NCBI RefSeq assembly: GCF_001426375.1
Contig: NZ_LMEO01000005.1
Location: 81,646-145,645, forward strand
Direction: 5' to 3'
DNA from: Paenibacillus sp. Root444D2
GTDB lineage: Bacteria > Bacillota > Bacilli > Paenibacillales > NBRC-103111
DNA length: 64,000 nucleotides
Below the pieces are notes generated by a model. It was not told where the DNA came from. It was given only the letters and a program-made list of their open reading frames with translations, and made no database searches. Below, piece after piece: positions 43,511 to 55,374 of this stretch. The position numbers and the translations under genes are program-made. Position 1 is the stretch's first letter, and each line of letters begins with the position of its first letter.

Positions 43511-44422
43511 ATGACGAGAATGATAACGAATAGTAAATGGACAGTACAAGGCAAATATGTAGTAATTACTGGGGCAACAAGCGGTATTGGGTTGGCCGCG
43601 GCCAAAGAGTTCGCAGCTCGGGGGGCAAACTTAGGAATCGTAGCTCGTAATCAAGCTAAAGCAAATGAAGTAGCGGCCCAAATCATGGCATCAACCGGTG
43701 GGAAAACCACTGTGGACGTATTCTTGGCTGATATGGCTTCACAAAAGTCTATACGTCAAGTAGCGGCTGATATTTTGGACAAATGCCCGAGAGTGGACGT
43801 TCTGGTCAATAATGCCGGCGCCTTGTTCGAAACGAGGCAATTAACCGACGATGGTATGGAGATGACTTGGGCTGTAAACCATCTGGCGCCTTTCCTTCTG
43901 ACTACGCTTCTCCTTGATCGCATGAAGGAAAGCGAGCATGCCCGTGTTATCACAACTGCATCCCATGGTCACAAGATTGCCAAGAAGGGTATCAACTTTG
44001 ATGATCTCACTGCGGAACACCTTTATAGCTTTCCCCAAAATTTTATTGGTGGTCCTACATTTCGCTACGCTGAGACTAAGCTCGCCAATATCCAGTTCAC
44101 CGCTGAATTGGCTAGGCGGCTAGAGGGGACCGGAGTCAGCGCCTACTGCTTTGATCCAGGTCTAGTTTCTACAAACTTCAATCAGAACAACGGACTTTTA
44201 GCCCGTATGACGATGGCCGTGATGAAAATGTTCTCTCGCAGTCCGGAGAAAGGTGCCGAAACTTTGGTGTGGTTAGCAGACTCGGATGAAATGACTGGTC
44301 ATAATGGTTATTACTACACCGACATGCAAACAACAATTCCGTCTGCTCCCGCTCAGAACCTGGACACCACAAAACGATTATGGATGGTAAGCGAAGAACA
44401 GATCGGAATTCGTAGACTCTAA
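43511..44422 (+). CDS. SDR family oxidoreductase (retinol dehydrogenase-like)
   Basis: 303-residue long-form SDR: TGATSGIG near 20-27, NNAG near 101, Ser in TTASHG and YAETK (catalytic Tyr and Lys) near 182. The extra C-terminal part (LARMTMAVMKMFSRSPEKGA) resembles protochlorophyllide-reductase/retinol-dehydrogenase-like SDRs. Start ATG with GAGAGGTGG upstream. Substrate unknown; a TetR-type operator-like repeat precedes it. Confidence 0.92.
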   Translation: MTRMITNSKWTVQGKYVVITGATSGIGLAAAKEFAARGANLGIVARNQAKANEVAAQIMASTGGKTTVDVFLADMASQKSIRQVAADILDKCPRVDVLVNNAGALFETRQLTDDGMEMTWAVNHLAPFLLTTLLLDRMKESEHARVITTASHGHKIAKKGINFDDLTAEHLYSFPQNFIGGPTFRYAETKLANIQFTAELARRLEGTGVSAYCFDPGLVSTNFNQNNGLLARMTMAVMKMFSRSPEKGAETLVWLADSDEMTGHNGYYYTDMQTTIPSAPAQNLDTTKRLWMVSEEQIGIRRL

Positions 44423-44518
44423 CAGATGCCTTCCCCCTCCATTCAGCAACATTCCCACGAATTACCTGATACGTCATATCCGTTGAAGCACCCTACCCCA
44501 TACATGAATGAACAAAAA

Positions 44519-44543
44519 AAGGAGCTGCCGAGGCAAGCTCCTT
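44519..44543. terminator. Bidirectional terminator
   Basis: AAGGAGCTGCC / GGCAAGCTCCTT (one bulge) with an A-run on the left; between the convergent SDR and GNAT genes. Confidence 0.75.
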
Positions 44544-44565
44544 CAGTATTCTCTGTCTCTCGGTT

Positions 44566-45018
44566 TTATAAATCTTGCGAAAGACGTATCATATCCACAA
44601 CTTGAATCCCATTTTCAAATATTTTTTCACTGTAATGTCTTATAAAGAAGTCTCTATCAACTCCAATTATTCTGAACCCACATTTCTGATAGAGAGCAAG
44701 TTGTCCTACTCCTGAGTTTCCAGTGCCAATTTCAATCGTTTTAAAACCGAGCAACTTTGCATTTTGAATTGCATGGTTTACCATCTGTTTTCCTATCCCT
44801 TTGCCTTGATAGTTTTCAGCAACGGCTACATTAACTAACTCAACTGTCTCAGGCCTTGTTCTTAGTAGAACATAGACACCTATTATGCTATCATCCATTT
44901 CAGCGACATAGCATTGACCTCTTTTGATATATTCTTCAACAAGTTTCTGAGAAGGGTCCGCTAATAAAAGTAACTCCAATGGAGGTTGTTCGTCTGCACT
45001 TAACTTTCGTATTTCCAT
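44566..45018 (-). CDS. GNAT family N-acetyltransferase
   Basis: 150 residues with the acetyl-CoA loop in AVAENYQGKGIGKQMVNHAI (around 87-106) and conserved C-terminal YQKCGFRIIGVDRDFF. Length and pattern match small aminoalkyl or peptide acetyltransferases; substrate not deducible. Independent gene. Confidence 0.92.
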   Translation of the reverse strand: MEIRKLSADEQPPLELLLLADPSQKLVEEYIKRGQCYVAEMDDSIIGVYVLLRTRPETVELVNVAVAENYQGKGIGKQMVNHAIQNAKLLGFKTIEIGTGNSGVGQLALYQKCGFRIIGVDRDFFIRHYSEKIFENGIQVVDMIRLSQDL

Positions 45019-45178
45019 TTATTCTATCTCCTTGATGAAACGATTTTTTAAATATTCCATGCTATCCTGTTTATTAATCATAAATTAATAGCAATGAAAA
45101 GGAAATAAAGGAAAATTAGAGGAATTCATAGAATAGCTTATCCTAAACTTCAATATCGCATCGACAAGGAGTGTACTT

Positions 45179-45985
45179 GTGAACTATTCAACATTATCGA
45201 AATTCTTACCTTCTAGATTTCATCGTTTTCATGTATTTCTTATTTTTATTACAACCGTATTGCTTGTCTCGTTAATTGGATATAATCAAAGAGATTTTGC
45301 GAAACCCCGTAATTATCTCTATGAAAAACATAAGGCTTCCAATGGTGTCGTATTGCATACAATTCGGACTACTCCGGATTATGTTCGACTGCAAGCGATC
45401 GATATGAATGTAACGAAAACTCCTTATTACGGTATTAATGGGGGCTTTTTCTGGGAAGGAGCACTGCTAAGCATCGCTGTTATCAATGACCAACCTTTGA
45501 AAGGAATGCCTGGCGATTACGGATCTGGATGGTACAACACTGGCATTGACACTAACTTAAAGCGTGGAACGCTTGTTTGGGATGACGTCACTAAACACTT
45601 CTCGATTCAAGTAGTCACGCATGCCGGTGAGCTGACCGTAACAGATAAGCAGCGTTATTGGGCACAGGGTGGTGTCAGCATGAAGCTAAACGATAGCTTT
45701 GGCTGGGAGAGCGATATGATCTTAGAGCAAATGCCAGCCTATAACGAAGGTCATATGCGTACGGCAGTTGTTTATGATAGTCAAGAGAATATTTATATGA
45801 TTGTAACACCTTCGTACTGTACGATTGAAGAGTTTCGAGCAGCCATACTCGATAGCTTTAGTGATCGAAGGCTGATAGACGGCATCTATTTGGACGGAGA
45901 TGGTTCCTCCCAATTGCAGTGCCGCAATGTCCGTCTGAAAGGAGATCAACGACAAGTCTATCAGATGCTAACCTTAATCCAATAA
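45179..45985 (+). CDS. Membrane-anchored phosphodiester glycosidase-like (NAGPA domain) protein
   Basis: 268 residues, GTG start after AAGGAGTG. One N-terminal transmembrane anchor (about 19-38), then the NAGPA/DUF2233 domain: YGINGGFFWEGALLSIAVIN, later HMRTAVVYDSQENIYMIV and IYLDGDGSSQLQ with the catalytic-site pattern DGxGSSQ. Characterised relatives cleave the phosphodiester-linked GlcNAc of N-acetylglucosamine-1-phosphodiesters (bacterial YomE-like members are surface enzymes of unknown substrate). Extracellular orientation expected. Confidence 0.88.
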   Translation: MNYSTLSKFLPSRFHRFHVFLIFITTVLLVSLIGYNQRDFAKPRNYLYEKHKASNGVVLHTIRTTPDYVRLQAIDMNVTKTPYYGINGGFFWEGALLSIAVINDQPLKGMPGDYGSGWYNTGIDTNLKRGTLVWDDVTKHFSIQVVTHAGELTVTDKQRYWAQGGVSMKLNDSFGWESDMILEQMPAYNEGHMRTAVVYDSQENIYMIVTPSYCTIEEFRAAILDSFSDRRLIDGIYLDGDGSSQLQCRNVRLKGDQRQVYQMLTLIQ

Positions 45986-46045
45986 GATGACCCCTTTTAA
46001 ACCTTTCACATTATTTCAGCTATGCTCATCCCCATATCCTCATTA

Positions 46046-46119
46046 TTAATTATCCGAATATGTCACGTCGTCGAATACCATGTTGCCCACGTTCGTAATC
46101 GACTGCGGAAACGGGTTGG
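46046..46119 (-). pseudogene. Short fragment resembling a carbohydrate-binding domain end
   Basis: Just after the metH stop, in another frame, the minus strand reads NPFPQSITNVGNMVFDDVTY and SDN before a stop. The FDDVTYS ending is common in secreted glycosidase or CBM domains. Only about 24 codons remain, so it would be an eroded piece of a lost gene; chance is not excluded. Confidence 0.3.
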
Positions 46120-49100
46120 CTACACCTTCTCGACGTTAAAGTAACGTGCTTCGGGATGCGCAAAGACAATGGCCGATACCGCCGCCTCCGGCTCCATCAT
46201 GAACGACTCCGTCAGTTCTACACCGATATCCTCCGGCTTCATCAGTATGAAGAGCGCCTCCTGATCCTCCAGATTCGGACAAGCAGGATAACCGAAGGAG
46301 AAACGCTGACCGATATATTTCGCTCCAAATCGCTCCTGCATCGTCATCTGAGGGTTATCAGCAATTCCCCACACATCACGCATGATATGATGAATTCGCT
46401 CTGCGAAGCCTTCGGCAACCTCAAGTGCAGTAGCCTGCAGCGCATGCGACTTGAGATAATCCCCTTTGTCGCGCCACGCCTTGGCAAGCTCATTGATCCC
46501 ATGGCCAGTAGTGACGAGCAGGAAGCCCACATAGTCCATTAGGCCGCTTTCCACTGATTTCAAGTAATCAGCCAAGCAATAGTAAGGTTCCGTTTCCTGC
46601 CTTGGAAAGCTAAATGTGTGCAGTTCTTTACTTGGGTCCTCCGGATCATAGACAATGACATCGTTACCGTTAGATTGTGCAGGGAAAAAGCGATACATCC
46701 CATGAGCTTGAATAATCCCTTTTCTCTGAGCATCATTCAGAATAGAATCCACGGTTGCTTTCAGTTCTAAGGCTTTAGCATCTTTCTCTTCCAAGAGCCG
46801 CTCTACTTTGCCTTTCAAGCCTAGATGATGGCCAAGCAGCATCTGCATGTTCACATAAGGCATAATGTGGCCGATCGGATAATCACGCAAAATGTGCCGC
46901 ATGACATCCGGTGGCACTTGAACCGGAATATCCTTCGAAATGGTAGATTCATGAACACGCGTCAACTTTGGCTCTTCCTTCCTGCCGGCTTCCATGACAT
47001 ACGATTCCTTGCTCTCTCTCAACTCTTGAATGAGCCGCTTCCGCTGCTCAGGATCGCTCAACCGGTTAGCAATGTCCAGACCGTCCATCGCATCCTTGGC
47101 ATACAAGACTAACCCTTCATATTCCGGAGCAATGCGGGTCTTCGTGAATTTGCGGGTCAGCGCAGCGCCTCCTACCAGTAAAGGTACATCGATACTTGCG
47201 CCCCGCAAATCCTGTGCGGTAATGACCATTTGCTGCGCCGATTTCACGAGCAGTCCGGATAAGCCGATGGCATCGGGCTGTTCTCTGCGATAAGCTTCAA
47301 TGATTTGCTCGGGAGGAACCTTAATCCCAAGGTTCACAATTTGGTATCCATTGTTGGAGAGAATGATCTCCACAAGATTTTTACCGATATCGTGAACGTC
47401 GCCTTTCACCGTGGCAAGAATAATTTTACCCTTAACTGCAGATTCATCCTTCTCCATGTAAGGTTCTAGATAGGATACGGACGCCTTCATGACTTCCGCA
47501 CTCTGCAGAACTTCAGCGACAATGAGTTCATTGTTGTTAAACAAGCGCCCCACTTCCGCCATTCCTTTCATCAAAGGGCCGTTGATAACTTCAAGCGGAG
47601 CGTATACCTTCAGAGCCTCTTCCAGGTCGGGAAGGAGTCCTTCCTTCGTCCCTTCGATTATATAGGAGCCGAGGCGTTCTTCCAGTGAGAGATTCGATAT
47701 TTTTTCTTTCTTCTCTACTTTTTTCACCCGAAAATGTGCGACAAACGCAGCTAACGTCTCATCGTTCGTATGATAGATTAGATTCTCAGCAAGTCGGCGC
47801 TCTTCCTCCGGAATCGAAGCATAACGCTCCAGTTTCTCGGTATTAACAATCGCGTAGTCGAGTCCAGCCTTGGTGCAATGGTACAAGTACACAGAGTTCA
47901 ACACTTCCCTGCCTGTATCAGGAAGACCGAAGGAAATGTTGCTAAGACCAAGAATCGTTTTACAGGCTGGGTATTTAGCTTTAATCAGTTTAATTCCTTC
48001 GATCGTTTCAACAGCGGATCCGAGATACTGCGGATCACCAGAACCCACGGGGAACATATTCGGGTCAAAAATAATATCGCATGGTTTCAACCCATATTTA
48101 TGTGTCAACAAGTCATAGGCACGCTCCGCGACCTCGATCTTTGCTTGTCTGGATATGGCTTGACCTCGTTCATCAATGAGGATCATGACGACGGTTGCCC
48201 CGTATTTATGAATTAAGGGCACGATAGCAGCGAACTTGGCTTCGCTATCCTCCAGATTAATCGAGTTGATGATCGCTTTTCCTTGCGAATATTTCAAACC
48301 AAGCTCAATGATGTGATCATAGGTGGAGTCGATCATAAGCGGTGCTTTTACTTTCTTTACCACTTCCTGTAAAAAATGCTCCATCGCATAAGCCTCATCG
48401 ATATCTGTATCCTGCAAATTGATATCAATGACGTGCGCACCATTCTTTACTTGTGCCCTGGCGATTTCCGAGCCTTCCTCGAACTTTCCTTCTTTGATTA
48501 ATCGTTTGAACTTTCGGGAACCGGAAATGTTCGTCCTCTCTCCGACCATGATCGGACGATTCTCTTCCTCGATATAAACAGTCTCGATCCCTGACACCGC
48601 AGCGGGATGAATGCCGTAATTCTGGCGCGGCGAGTATTGACTCAACGTATCCGCTAGGACGCGAATATGAGCAGGCGTCGTTCCGCAACAGCCTCCGGCA
48701 ATGTTAAGCCAGCCCATTTCGGCGAAGCCGGCCATCTTCTTTGCCAGTGACTCTGGCGATTCATGGTAATGCCCGTTCTCATCGGGCAAGCCGGCATTCG
48801 GGTAGCAACTGATGGCCGAATCGGCGATTTGTGATAGCGTACGAATATGGTCACGCATAAATTCCGGACCGGTCGCACAGTTCAGACCAATGGAGATCGG
48901 TTTTAAATGCTCCAGCGAAATGTAGAACGATTCGATATTTTGACCTGCCAACGTGGTACCCATAGGTTCGATCGTTCCTGAGATCATTATAGGCAGCTGC
49001 GCACCGAGCTGTTCGCAGGCTCTACGTACGCCAATGCTGGCAGCTTTCACGTTGAGTGTATCCTGTGATGTCTCGATTAACAGCGCATCCACGCCGCACT

Positions 49101-49557
49101 CGATCAAAGCTGCCGCCTGATCATAATAGCTTTCTTCTAATTGTTGGAATGTCACTCCTCCTGTGACAGAGAGCGTCTTAGTCGTAGGCCCCATAGCCCC
49201 TGCCACGTAACGCGGCCAATCCGGTGTTGAATATTTCTCAGCAGCTTGAATAGCCAACTTCGCAGCTGCAACATTGATGGCACGCGATTGATCTTGCAAA
49301 CCATATTCTGCTAGTACAACTGTTGTCGCACCGAAGGTGTTCGTTTCAATCATATCGGAACCAGCGGCCAAGTAGGCTTCATGAATGTCCAGTATAATAT
49401 CCGGGCGCGTTAGGACGAGCATCTCATTACAGCCATCTAGTTCTTCCCCGCCAAAATCATCGGCAGTCAGATTCGCCTGCTGAATCATAGTCCCCATAGC
49501 GCCATCTAGGATCAAAATCTTCTTTTGCATTTGTTCTTGAATAGATGGTTTTTGCAT
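46120..49557 (-). CDS. metH: Cobalamin-dependent methionine synthase
   Basis: 1145 residues from the ATG at 49557, chosen for the GAAAGGAAG box; the frame runs back to 49608. Domains in order: homocysteine-binding with the zinc motif GGCCGTTP near 300; pterin-binding (GERTNISGSRKFKRLIKEGK onward, 350-600); cobalamin cap and B12 domain with DVHDIGKNL (about 735-744; His is the lower ligand), and C-terminal AdoMet-reactivation domain (about 870-1145). It converts homocysteine and 5-methyl-THF to methionine and THF. It is preceded by genes for a spermidine-synthase-like enzyme, PurA and MTHFR on the same strand. No SAM- or B12-riboswitch was recognised in the 104-bp gap. Confidence 0.97.
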   Translation of the reverse strand: MQKPSIQEQMQKKILILDGAMGTMIQQANLTADDFGGEELDGCNEMLVLTRPDIILDIHEAYLAAGSDMIETNTFGATTVVLAEYGLQDQSRAINVAAAKLAIQAAEKYSTPDWPRYVAGAMGPTTKTLSVTGGVTFQQLEESYYDQAAALIECGVDALLIETSQDTLNVKAASIGVRRACEQLGAQLPIMISGTIEPMGTTLAGQNIESFYISLEHLKPISIGLNCATGPEFMRDHIRTLSQIADSAISCYPNAGLPDENGHYHESPESLAKKMAGFAEMGWLNIAGGCCGTTPAHIRVLADTLSQYSPRQNYGIHPAAVSGIETVYIEEENRPIMVGERTNISGSRKFKRLIKEGKFEEGSEIARAQVKNGAHVIDINLQDTDIDEAYAMEHFLQEVVKKVKAPLMIDSTYDHIIELGLKYSQGKAIINSINLEDSEAKFAAIVPLIHKYGATVVMILIDERGQAISRQAKIEVAERAYDLLTHKYGLKPCDIIFDPNMFPVGSGDPQYLGSAVETIEGIKLIKAKYPACKTILGLSNISFGLPDTGREVLNSVYLYHCTKAGLDYAIVNTEKLERYASIPEEERRLAENLIYHTNDETLAAFVAHFRVKKVEKKEKISNLSLEERLGSYIIEGTKEGLLPDLEEALKVYAPLEVINGPLMKGMAEVGRLFNNNELIVAEVLQSAEVMKASVSYLEPYMEKDESAVKGKIILATVKGDVHDIGKNLVEIILSNNGYQIVNLGIKVPPEQIIEAYRREQPDAIGLSGLLVKSAQQMVITAQDLRGASIDVPLLVGGAALTRKFTKTRIAPEYEGLVLYAKDAMDGLDIANRLSDPEQRKRLIQELRESKESYVMEAGRKEEPKLTRVHESTISKDIPVQVPPDVMRHILRDYPIGHIMPYVNMQMLLGHHLGLKGKVERLLEEKDAKALELKATVDSILNDAQRKGIIQAHGMYRFFPAQSNGNDVIVYDPEDPSKELHTFSFPRQETEPYYCLADYLKSVESGLMDYVGFLLVTTGHGINELAKAWRDKGDYLKSHALQATALEVAEGFAERIHHIMRDVWGIADNPQMTMQERFGAKYIGQRFSFGYPACPNLEDQEALFILMKPEDIGVELTESFMMEPEAAVSAIVFAHPEARYFNVEKV

Positions 49558-49661
49558 CGTTAATCTTCCTTTCATCTCAGATAAAGAACATCCCCGCTTA
49601 ATTTGCAAAAAATGATAGCAAATTACAGCAGGGACTTAATTTTCCGGGGATAGAACTGTTG

Positions 49662-50606
49662 TCAGTGTCGTTCATGGATGCTAGCCAGCACTCGGTTGCT
49701 ATCTGTCTGGATTTTTCTCTTTCCCCACTTTCGTAAATACTTGCTAGGGATGTGGAACATACCCTTCAATCTTTTTGAGGTCAGGTAGCGGGTTGAGAGG
49801 GAAATCTTCAAGCCTGATATCGGTCTAGTTGCCGCTACGCAGAACCCCCAGTCCTCCCCATATCTCTTCATGACATCAAAATGATAAGGCAATACATAAA
49901 AACCGGCTGCTTTGAGCGTTGCCATTATACTCCAGACGAATTCTGGCATCTCTGACATCAAGGAGCACGCTATGGTAATGGCTCCCCCTGGTGCCAGGCG
50001 CTTTTTCAGGAGACTGTAAAACTCTTTGCTGTAGAGACGGCCGAGCGCAAGAGAATTATAGCTAGGTTCTGGAACGTCGATGATGATGACATCCCACTTC
50101 TTCTGGTTCTTCTCCACGAACGCCCTTCCGTCCTGAATGACGGTTCGCACTTTTGGATTTCGCAAAGACCCCTTATTAAACTTCACCAGCGGCTTCAAAT
50201 TCTTGCCTAACTCCATCATGATGGAGTCAATATCAACGACGGTAATTGCCTTTACGTCTCGATAACGGAGTACTTCACGCGTTGTAATGCCTCCGCCTCC
50301 ACCGATCATCAGAATGTTCTGCTTCTGCTTAGCGATGGCCATTGGTATATGAACCATCGATTCAGCCCACATATTGTCATCCTCTGTCGTGCCGAACATC
50401 ACGTAGCCATCCCCATAGATCAGCACTTTGCCATTGGCTTGCTTGACCACTGCTATTCGTTGAAAGCGCGACTTCATTTTGCGCAAAACACGATACTTCC
50501 CGTCTGGCTCATCTTCCTCAGAGATATAATCCCGAAAGGACGCAACGCTTGCTTTTGACATATTGATTTTACGATTCGATATAATCTGCGCTTTTTTATA
50601 AATCAC
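49662..50606 (-). CDS. Spermidine-synthase-like methyl/aminopropyl transferase (copy 1)
   Basis: 314 residues, GTG start with GGGAGG about 6 nt upstream. The nucleotide loop reads LMIGGGGGITTREVLRY: the acidic residue of the usual GGGDG is replaced by Gly. The catalytic loop IIIDVPEPSYNSL keeps the first Asp. The C-terminal EDWGFCVAA is typical of the family. No transmembrane domain. It follows purA by 14 bp. Possible roles: transfer of an aminopropyl or another SAM-derived group; substrate unknown. Only about a third of residues match copy 2 at 54033, so duplication is old. Confidence 0.82.
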   Translation of the reverse strand: MIYKKAQIISNRKINMSKASVASFRDYISEEDEPDGKYRVLRKMKSRFQRIAVVKQANGKVLIYGDGYVMFGTTEDDNMWAESMVHIPMAIAKQKQNILMIGGGGGITTREVLRYRDVKAITVVDIDSIMMELGKNLKPLVKFNKGSLRNPKVRTVIQDGRAFVEKNQKKWDVIIIDVPEPSYNSLALGRLYSKEFYSLLKKRLAPGGAITIACSLMSEMPEFVWSIMATLKAAGFYVLPYHFDVMKRYGEDWGFCVAATRPISGLKISLSTRYLTSKRLKGMFHIPSKYLRKWGKRKIQTDSNRVLASIHERH

Positions 50607-50620
50607 GATTATCCTCCCCT

Positions 50621-52842
<2,222 letters not shown>

Positions 52843-53026
52843 TCTCTCACCCCTTTTCTATTAAAAGTTACTATATTCTATGTAATAGAAACCAAATGGT
52901 ATGGATGAGTAGCTATTATCATGCCTAAATATATAACTGTTGGTAGAATGCACATTACGCATTTAGAAGATTGCGAATATACATATAGTAGTAACACACA
53001 CCATAATGGTATAAGGGGTTGAAAAT
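52843..53026. promoter_or_regulatory. Divergent intergenic region between MTHFR and PfkB genes
   Basis: 184 bp, AT-rich; must contain promoters for both directions of the methyl/aminopropyl cluster. I see no S-box, T-box or B12 riboswitch and no strong hairpin. Confidence 0.4.
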
Positions 53027-53980
53027 ATGAATCTGCCTCCTTCTGTTCTAGTAATTGGAACGATTTTCATAGACTGCAAAGGATTTGCCTGGAAAAACTA
53101 TCATTCATTTACTAGAAATCTGGGTAACATTCAGTTTGTACACGGCGGTGTAGGAAGAAATGTAGCTGAAAATCTAGCAAATCTCGATGTAGCGACATAT
53201 TTTGCTTCCTCCATTGATGCCACTGCCATTGGGAAAGAAGTCGTAGAGAGACTTCACAAGTCAAACGTCAATACCGATGGTCTTTTCGAGTCAAAACAAC
53301 TGGGAATGGGCATGTGGCTGGCGATCTTGGACGAAAAAGGCGATCTAGCCGGTTCCATCTCTCAAATGCCGGATCTTACTCTCCTACAAGAATTGATTTC
53401 AAACAAAGGGAAAGAAATGATTAGGCAATCCACGCACGTTGCGCTTGAATTGGATCTTAATTTCCAAATTGCTCATAGCGTCATCCAGCTAGCTGCAGAA
53501 GAAAAGAAACCGATCTACGGCGTTCCCGGCAACTTAGACGTGATTTTAAATCATAGAGAGCTATTAGATCATTTAGATTGTTTTATATGCAACAATTTTG
53601 AAGCAGATCTATTTTTCGAGCTGAATTTTACGAATTTAACTACCGCTCAAAAACTAGAGTCTCTTATTCAATTTGTTGATCGGACAGGAATGGGCTCTAT
53701 GATCGTTACTTTAGGAGAAAAAGGGGCTGTCTATTATAATCCTCAAACCAAAGAAGTTGGGTACCAACCTGTCTTTCCCGTCAAACTTGTTGATTCAAGC
53801 GGAGCTGGAGATGCTTTTTTTTCAGGTACAGTCATGGGATTGGTAAGGGGGCTTTCTTTAAAAGAAGCAGTGATTTGTGGAACAAAGGTGGCAGGATGGA
53901 CCATTGAATCTACTGAAAACACATGCCTGGATCTACCCAATAAAATAAAAAATGATGAGTTCTTTATAAAATTGAAGTAA
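53027..53980 (+). CDS. PfkB family carbohydrate/nucleoside kinase
   Basis: 317 residues with the ribokinase fold: HGGVGRNVAENLANL near 40-54 and the catalytic DSSGAGDAFFSG at about 256-267 (anion hole and base Asp). Sugar, adenosine, pseudouridine or methylthioribose are possible substrates; sequence alone does not choose. Its place beside PurA and the SpeE-like enzymes favours a nucleoside or methylthioribose role (inference). Ends against a terminator. Confidence 0.92.
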   Translation: MNLPPSVLVIGTIFIDCKGFAWKNYHSFTRNLGNIQFVHGGVGRNVAENLANLDVATYFASSIDATAIGKEVVERLHKSNVNTDGLFESKQLGMGMWLAILDEKGDLAGSISQMPDLTLLQELISNKGKEMIRQSTHVALELDLNFQIAHSVIQLAAEEKKPIYGVPGNLDVILNHRELLDHLDCFICNNFEADLFFELNFTNLTTAQKLESLIQFVDRTGMGSMIVTLGEKGAVYYNPQTKEVGYQPVFPVKLVDSSGAGDAFFSGTVMGLVRGLSLKEAVICGTKVAGWTIESTENTCLDLPNKIKNDEFFIKLK

Positions 53981-54005
53981 GAATGAGCACCGGTTGAAAA
54001 GAAAA

Positions 54006-54030
54006 AAGAGGGCTATCCGATAGCCCTCTT
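54006..54030. terminator. Bidirectional terminator
   Basis: Arms AAGAGGGCTATC / GATAGCCCTCTT, 12 bp perfect, A-run left and T-run right; between the convergent kinase and second SpeE-like gene. Confidence 0.88.
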
Positions 54031-54032
54031 TC

Positions 54033-54986
54033 TTAGCCCATTACAGCGTTACGTTGATCAGAATGGTAATATTTGAATAACCTCAAATTTTTCAAGCTAT
54101 TTTGTAAGGCATATTTTTTTTCTTCAAGAACTTCTTTTGGCAATTTGAACAACGTTGAAAGGTTTTTGGGGAGTGTTTGGTTAGGGACCGATACTTTTTT
54201 TCTGCCTGGTATAAAATTTTTAAACGAAGCAATTTGGAAGCCCCAGTCTCCAAAAGAAGGGACATAAACATAGTAGCTTTTCGTATTCAATCCTACACTT
54301 TTCAATGTATGATGAATGCTCCAATATACACGTGGCATATCTTCTGTCGAATTGGACTGGATGACGATCATACCGCCAGGAGCAAGCGATTTTACTATGC
54401 GTTGGAAAAATTCTTTTGTGTACAGCTTACTAATTACTTTGTCTGATGGATCGGGAAAATCGACGATAATCACATTATAGGTCTTTGAAGTAGGGAAAAA
54501 TAATCTTGCATCCTTTTGATGAACCTTCACGCGTTTATTAAATAATGAACGATGATTTAAAGTAGATAGGGGCTTACTTTTTGCTAGTTTGATTATTTTG
54601 GGATCCAGCTCAACCAGATCAACCTTTTTTACATCCTTATACTTAAGAACTTCTCGTACTGCGAATCCATCACCTCCACCTAATATTAATACATGACGTC
54701 GACTGGGGGACATCGTCATTGCCGGATGAACAAGTGCTTCGTGATAAAAGCGTTCATCCAGTGAACTGAATTGCAATTGCTTATCCAAATACATCCGTAC
54801 ATCTTTCGCTTCTACTAGGACAATATTTTGAAACCGACTTTTACCTTTAAATATGATTTTAGGTTTCCTTTGCAATAAATGCCTTAGTGTTGGTATATCC
54901 CATATATCACCCCGAGTTTGAATTGAGTTAGGTTTTTTTCTTATCGGTTTTTTGGCCTTACCTTGAGTCATTGTCTTATTTTGCAA
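54033..54986 (-). CDS. Spermidine-synthase-like transferase (copy 2)
   Basis: 317 residues; the canonical GGGDGFAVREVLKY loop is present, catalytic loop VDFPDPSDKVISKLYT and GDWGFQIAS near the C-terminus. The Lys/Pro-rich N-terminal tail (AKKPIRKKPNS) is unusual. The pattern xDxPDPxx...LYSxEFF is closer to the membrane-fused SpeE paralogues than to classic SpeE, but no membrane segment is present. Forms a pair with copy 1 around the kinase and folate genes. Confidence 0.82.
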   Translation of the reverse strand: MQNKTMTQGKAKKPIRKKPNSIQTRGDIWDIPTLRHLLQRKPKIIFKGKSRFQNIVLVEAKDVRMYLDKQLQFSSLDERFYHEALVHPAMTMSPSRRHVLILGGGDGFAVREVLKYKDVKKVDLVELDPKIIKLAKSKPLSTLNHRSLFNKRVKVHQKDARLFFPTSKTYNVIIVDFPDPSDKVISKLYTKEFFQRIVKSLAPGGMIVIQSNSTEDMPRVYWSIHHTLKSVGLNTKSYYVYVPSFGDWGFQIASFKNFIPGRKKVSVPNQTLPKNLSTLFKLPKEVLEEKKYALQNSLKNLRLFKYYHSDQRNAVMG

Positions 54987-55124
54987 TTATTTCACCTCTT
55001 ATTTAATTACAGTTTCGCAATAACTTCTCCTACAAATTAAAATCATGATATGCCATGGTTTTTGAGAAAGTGTGGGCTTCTCTGGGTGACAGTATGAATC
55101 TGCGTATCCTTATCTCAAAAACAA

Positions 55125-55160
55125 AAAAAGGTCAATCTGCATGAGCAAACTGACCTTTTT
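55125..55160. terminator. Terminator hairpin
   Basis: AAAAAGGTCA / TGACCTTTTT with A and T runs. It interrupts the relic TMEM175 frame below. Confidence 0.75.
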
Positions 55161-55374
55161 TTATGCAACTATGGCTCATCGTTAGTTTAGAGGCATTATC
55201 CATTTTTATGATAATATAACTGAGAACGACCGGAAGATTATGAATAAAATCCTTAACGAGCCCCCAATTTCCTTCGGCTGATTCGATCTTGGGGACTTTA
55301 AATTCAAGAATTAAAATGGTCATCACGATTGCTATGACGCCATCACTAAGAGCCTCAAGCCTGGTCTTGGTCAT
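55160..55374 (-). pseudogene. N-terminal fragment of a TMEM175 family channel
   Basis: MTKTRLEALSDGVIAIVMTI is the diagnostic start of bacterial TMEM175 potassium channel-like proteins (F/S-D pore motif region: SDGVIAI). It breaks off after about 56 residues at VLSYIIIKMD, then noise that runs through a terminator. A full protein would need about 190-200 residues. Overlaps the ABM gene's stop by four bases. Confidence 0.7.

Noticed and set aside
46156-46542. 128-residue plus-strand ORF inside metH
   Set aside because: Shadow of metH; composition not protein-like.
49558-49661. Possible riboswitch before metH
   Set aside because: Only a loose ATCCCCG/CGGGGAT pairing is present; no S-box, B12-box or T-box features.
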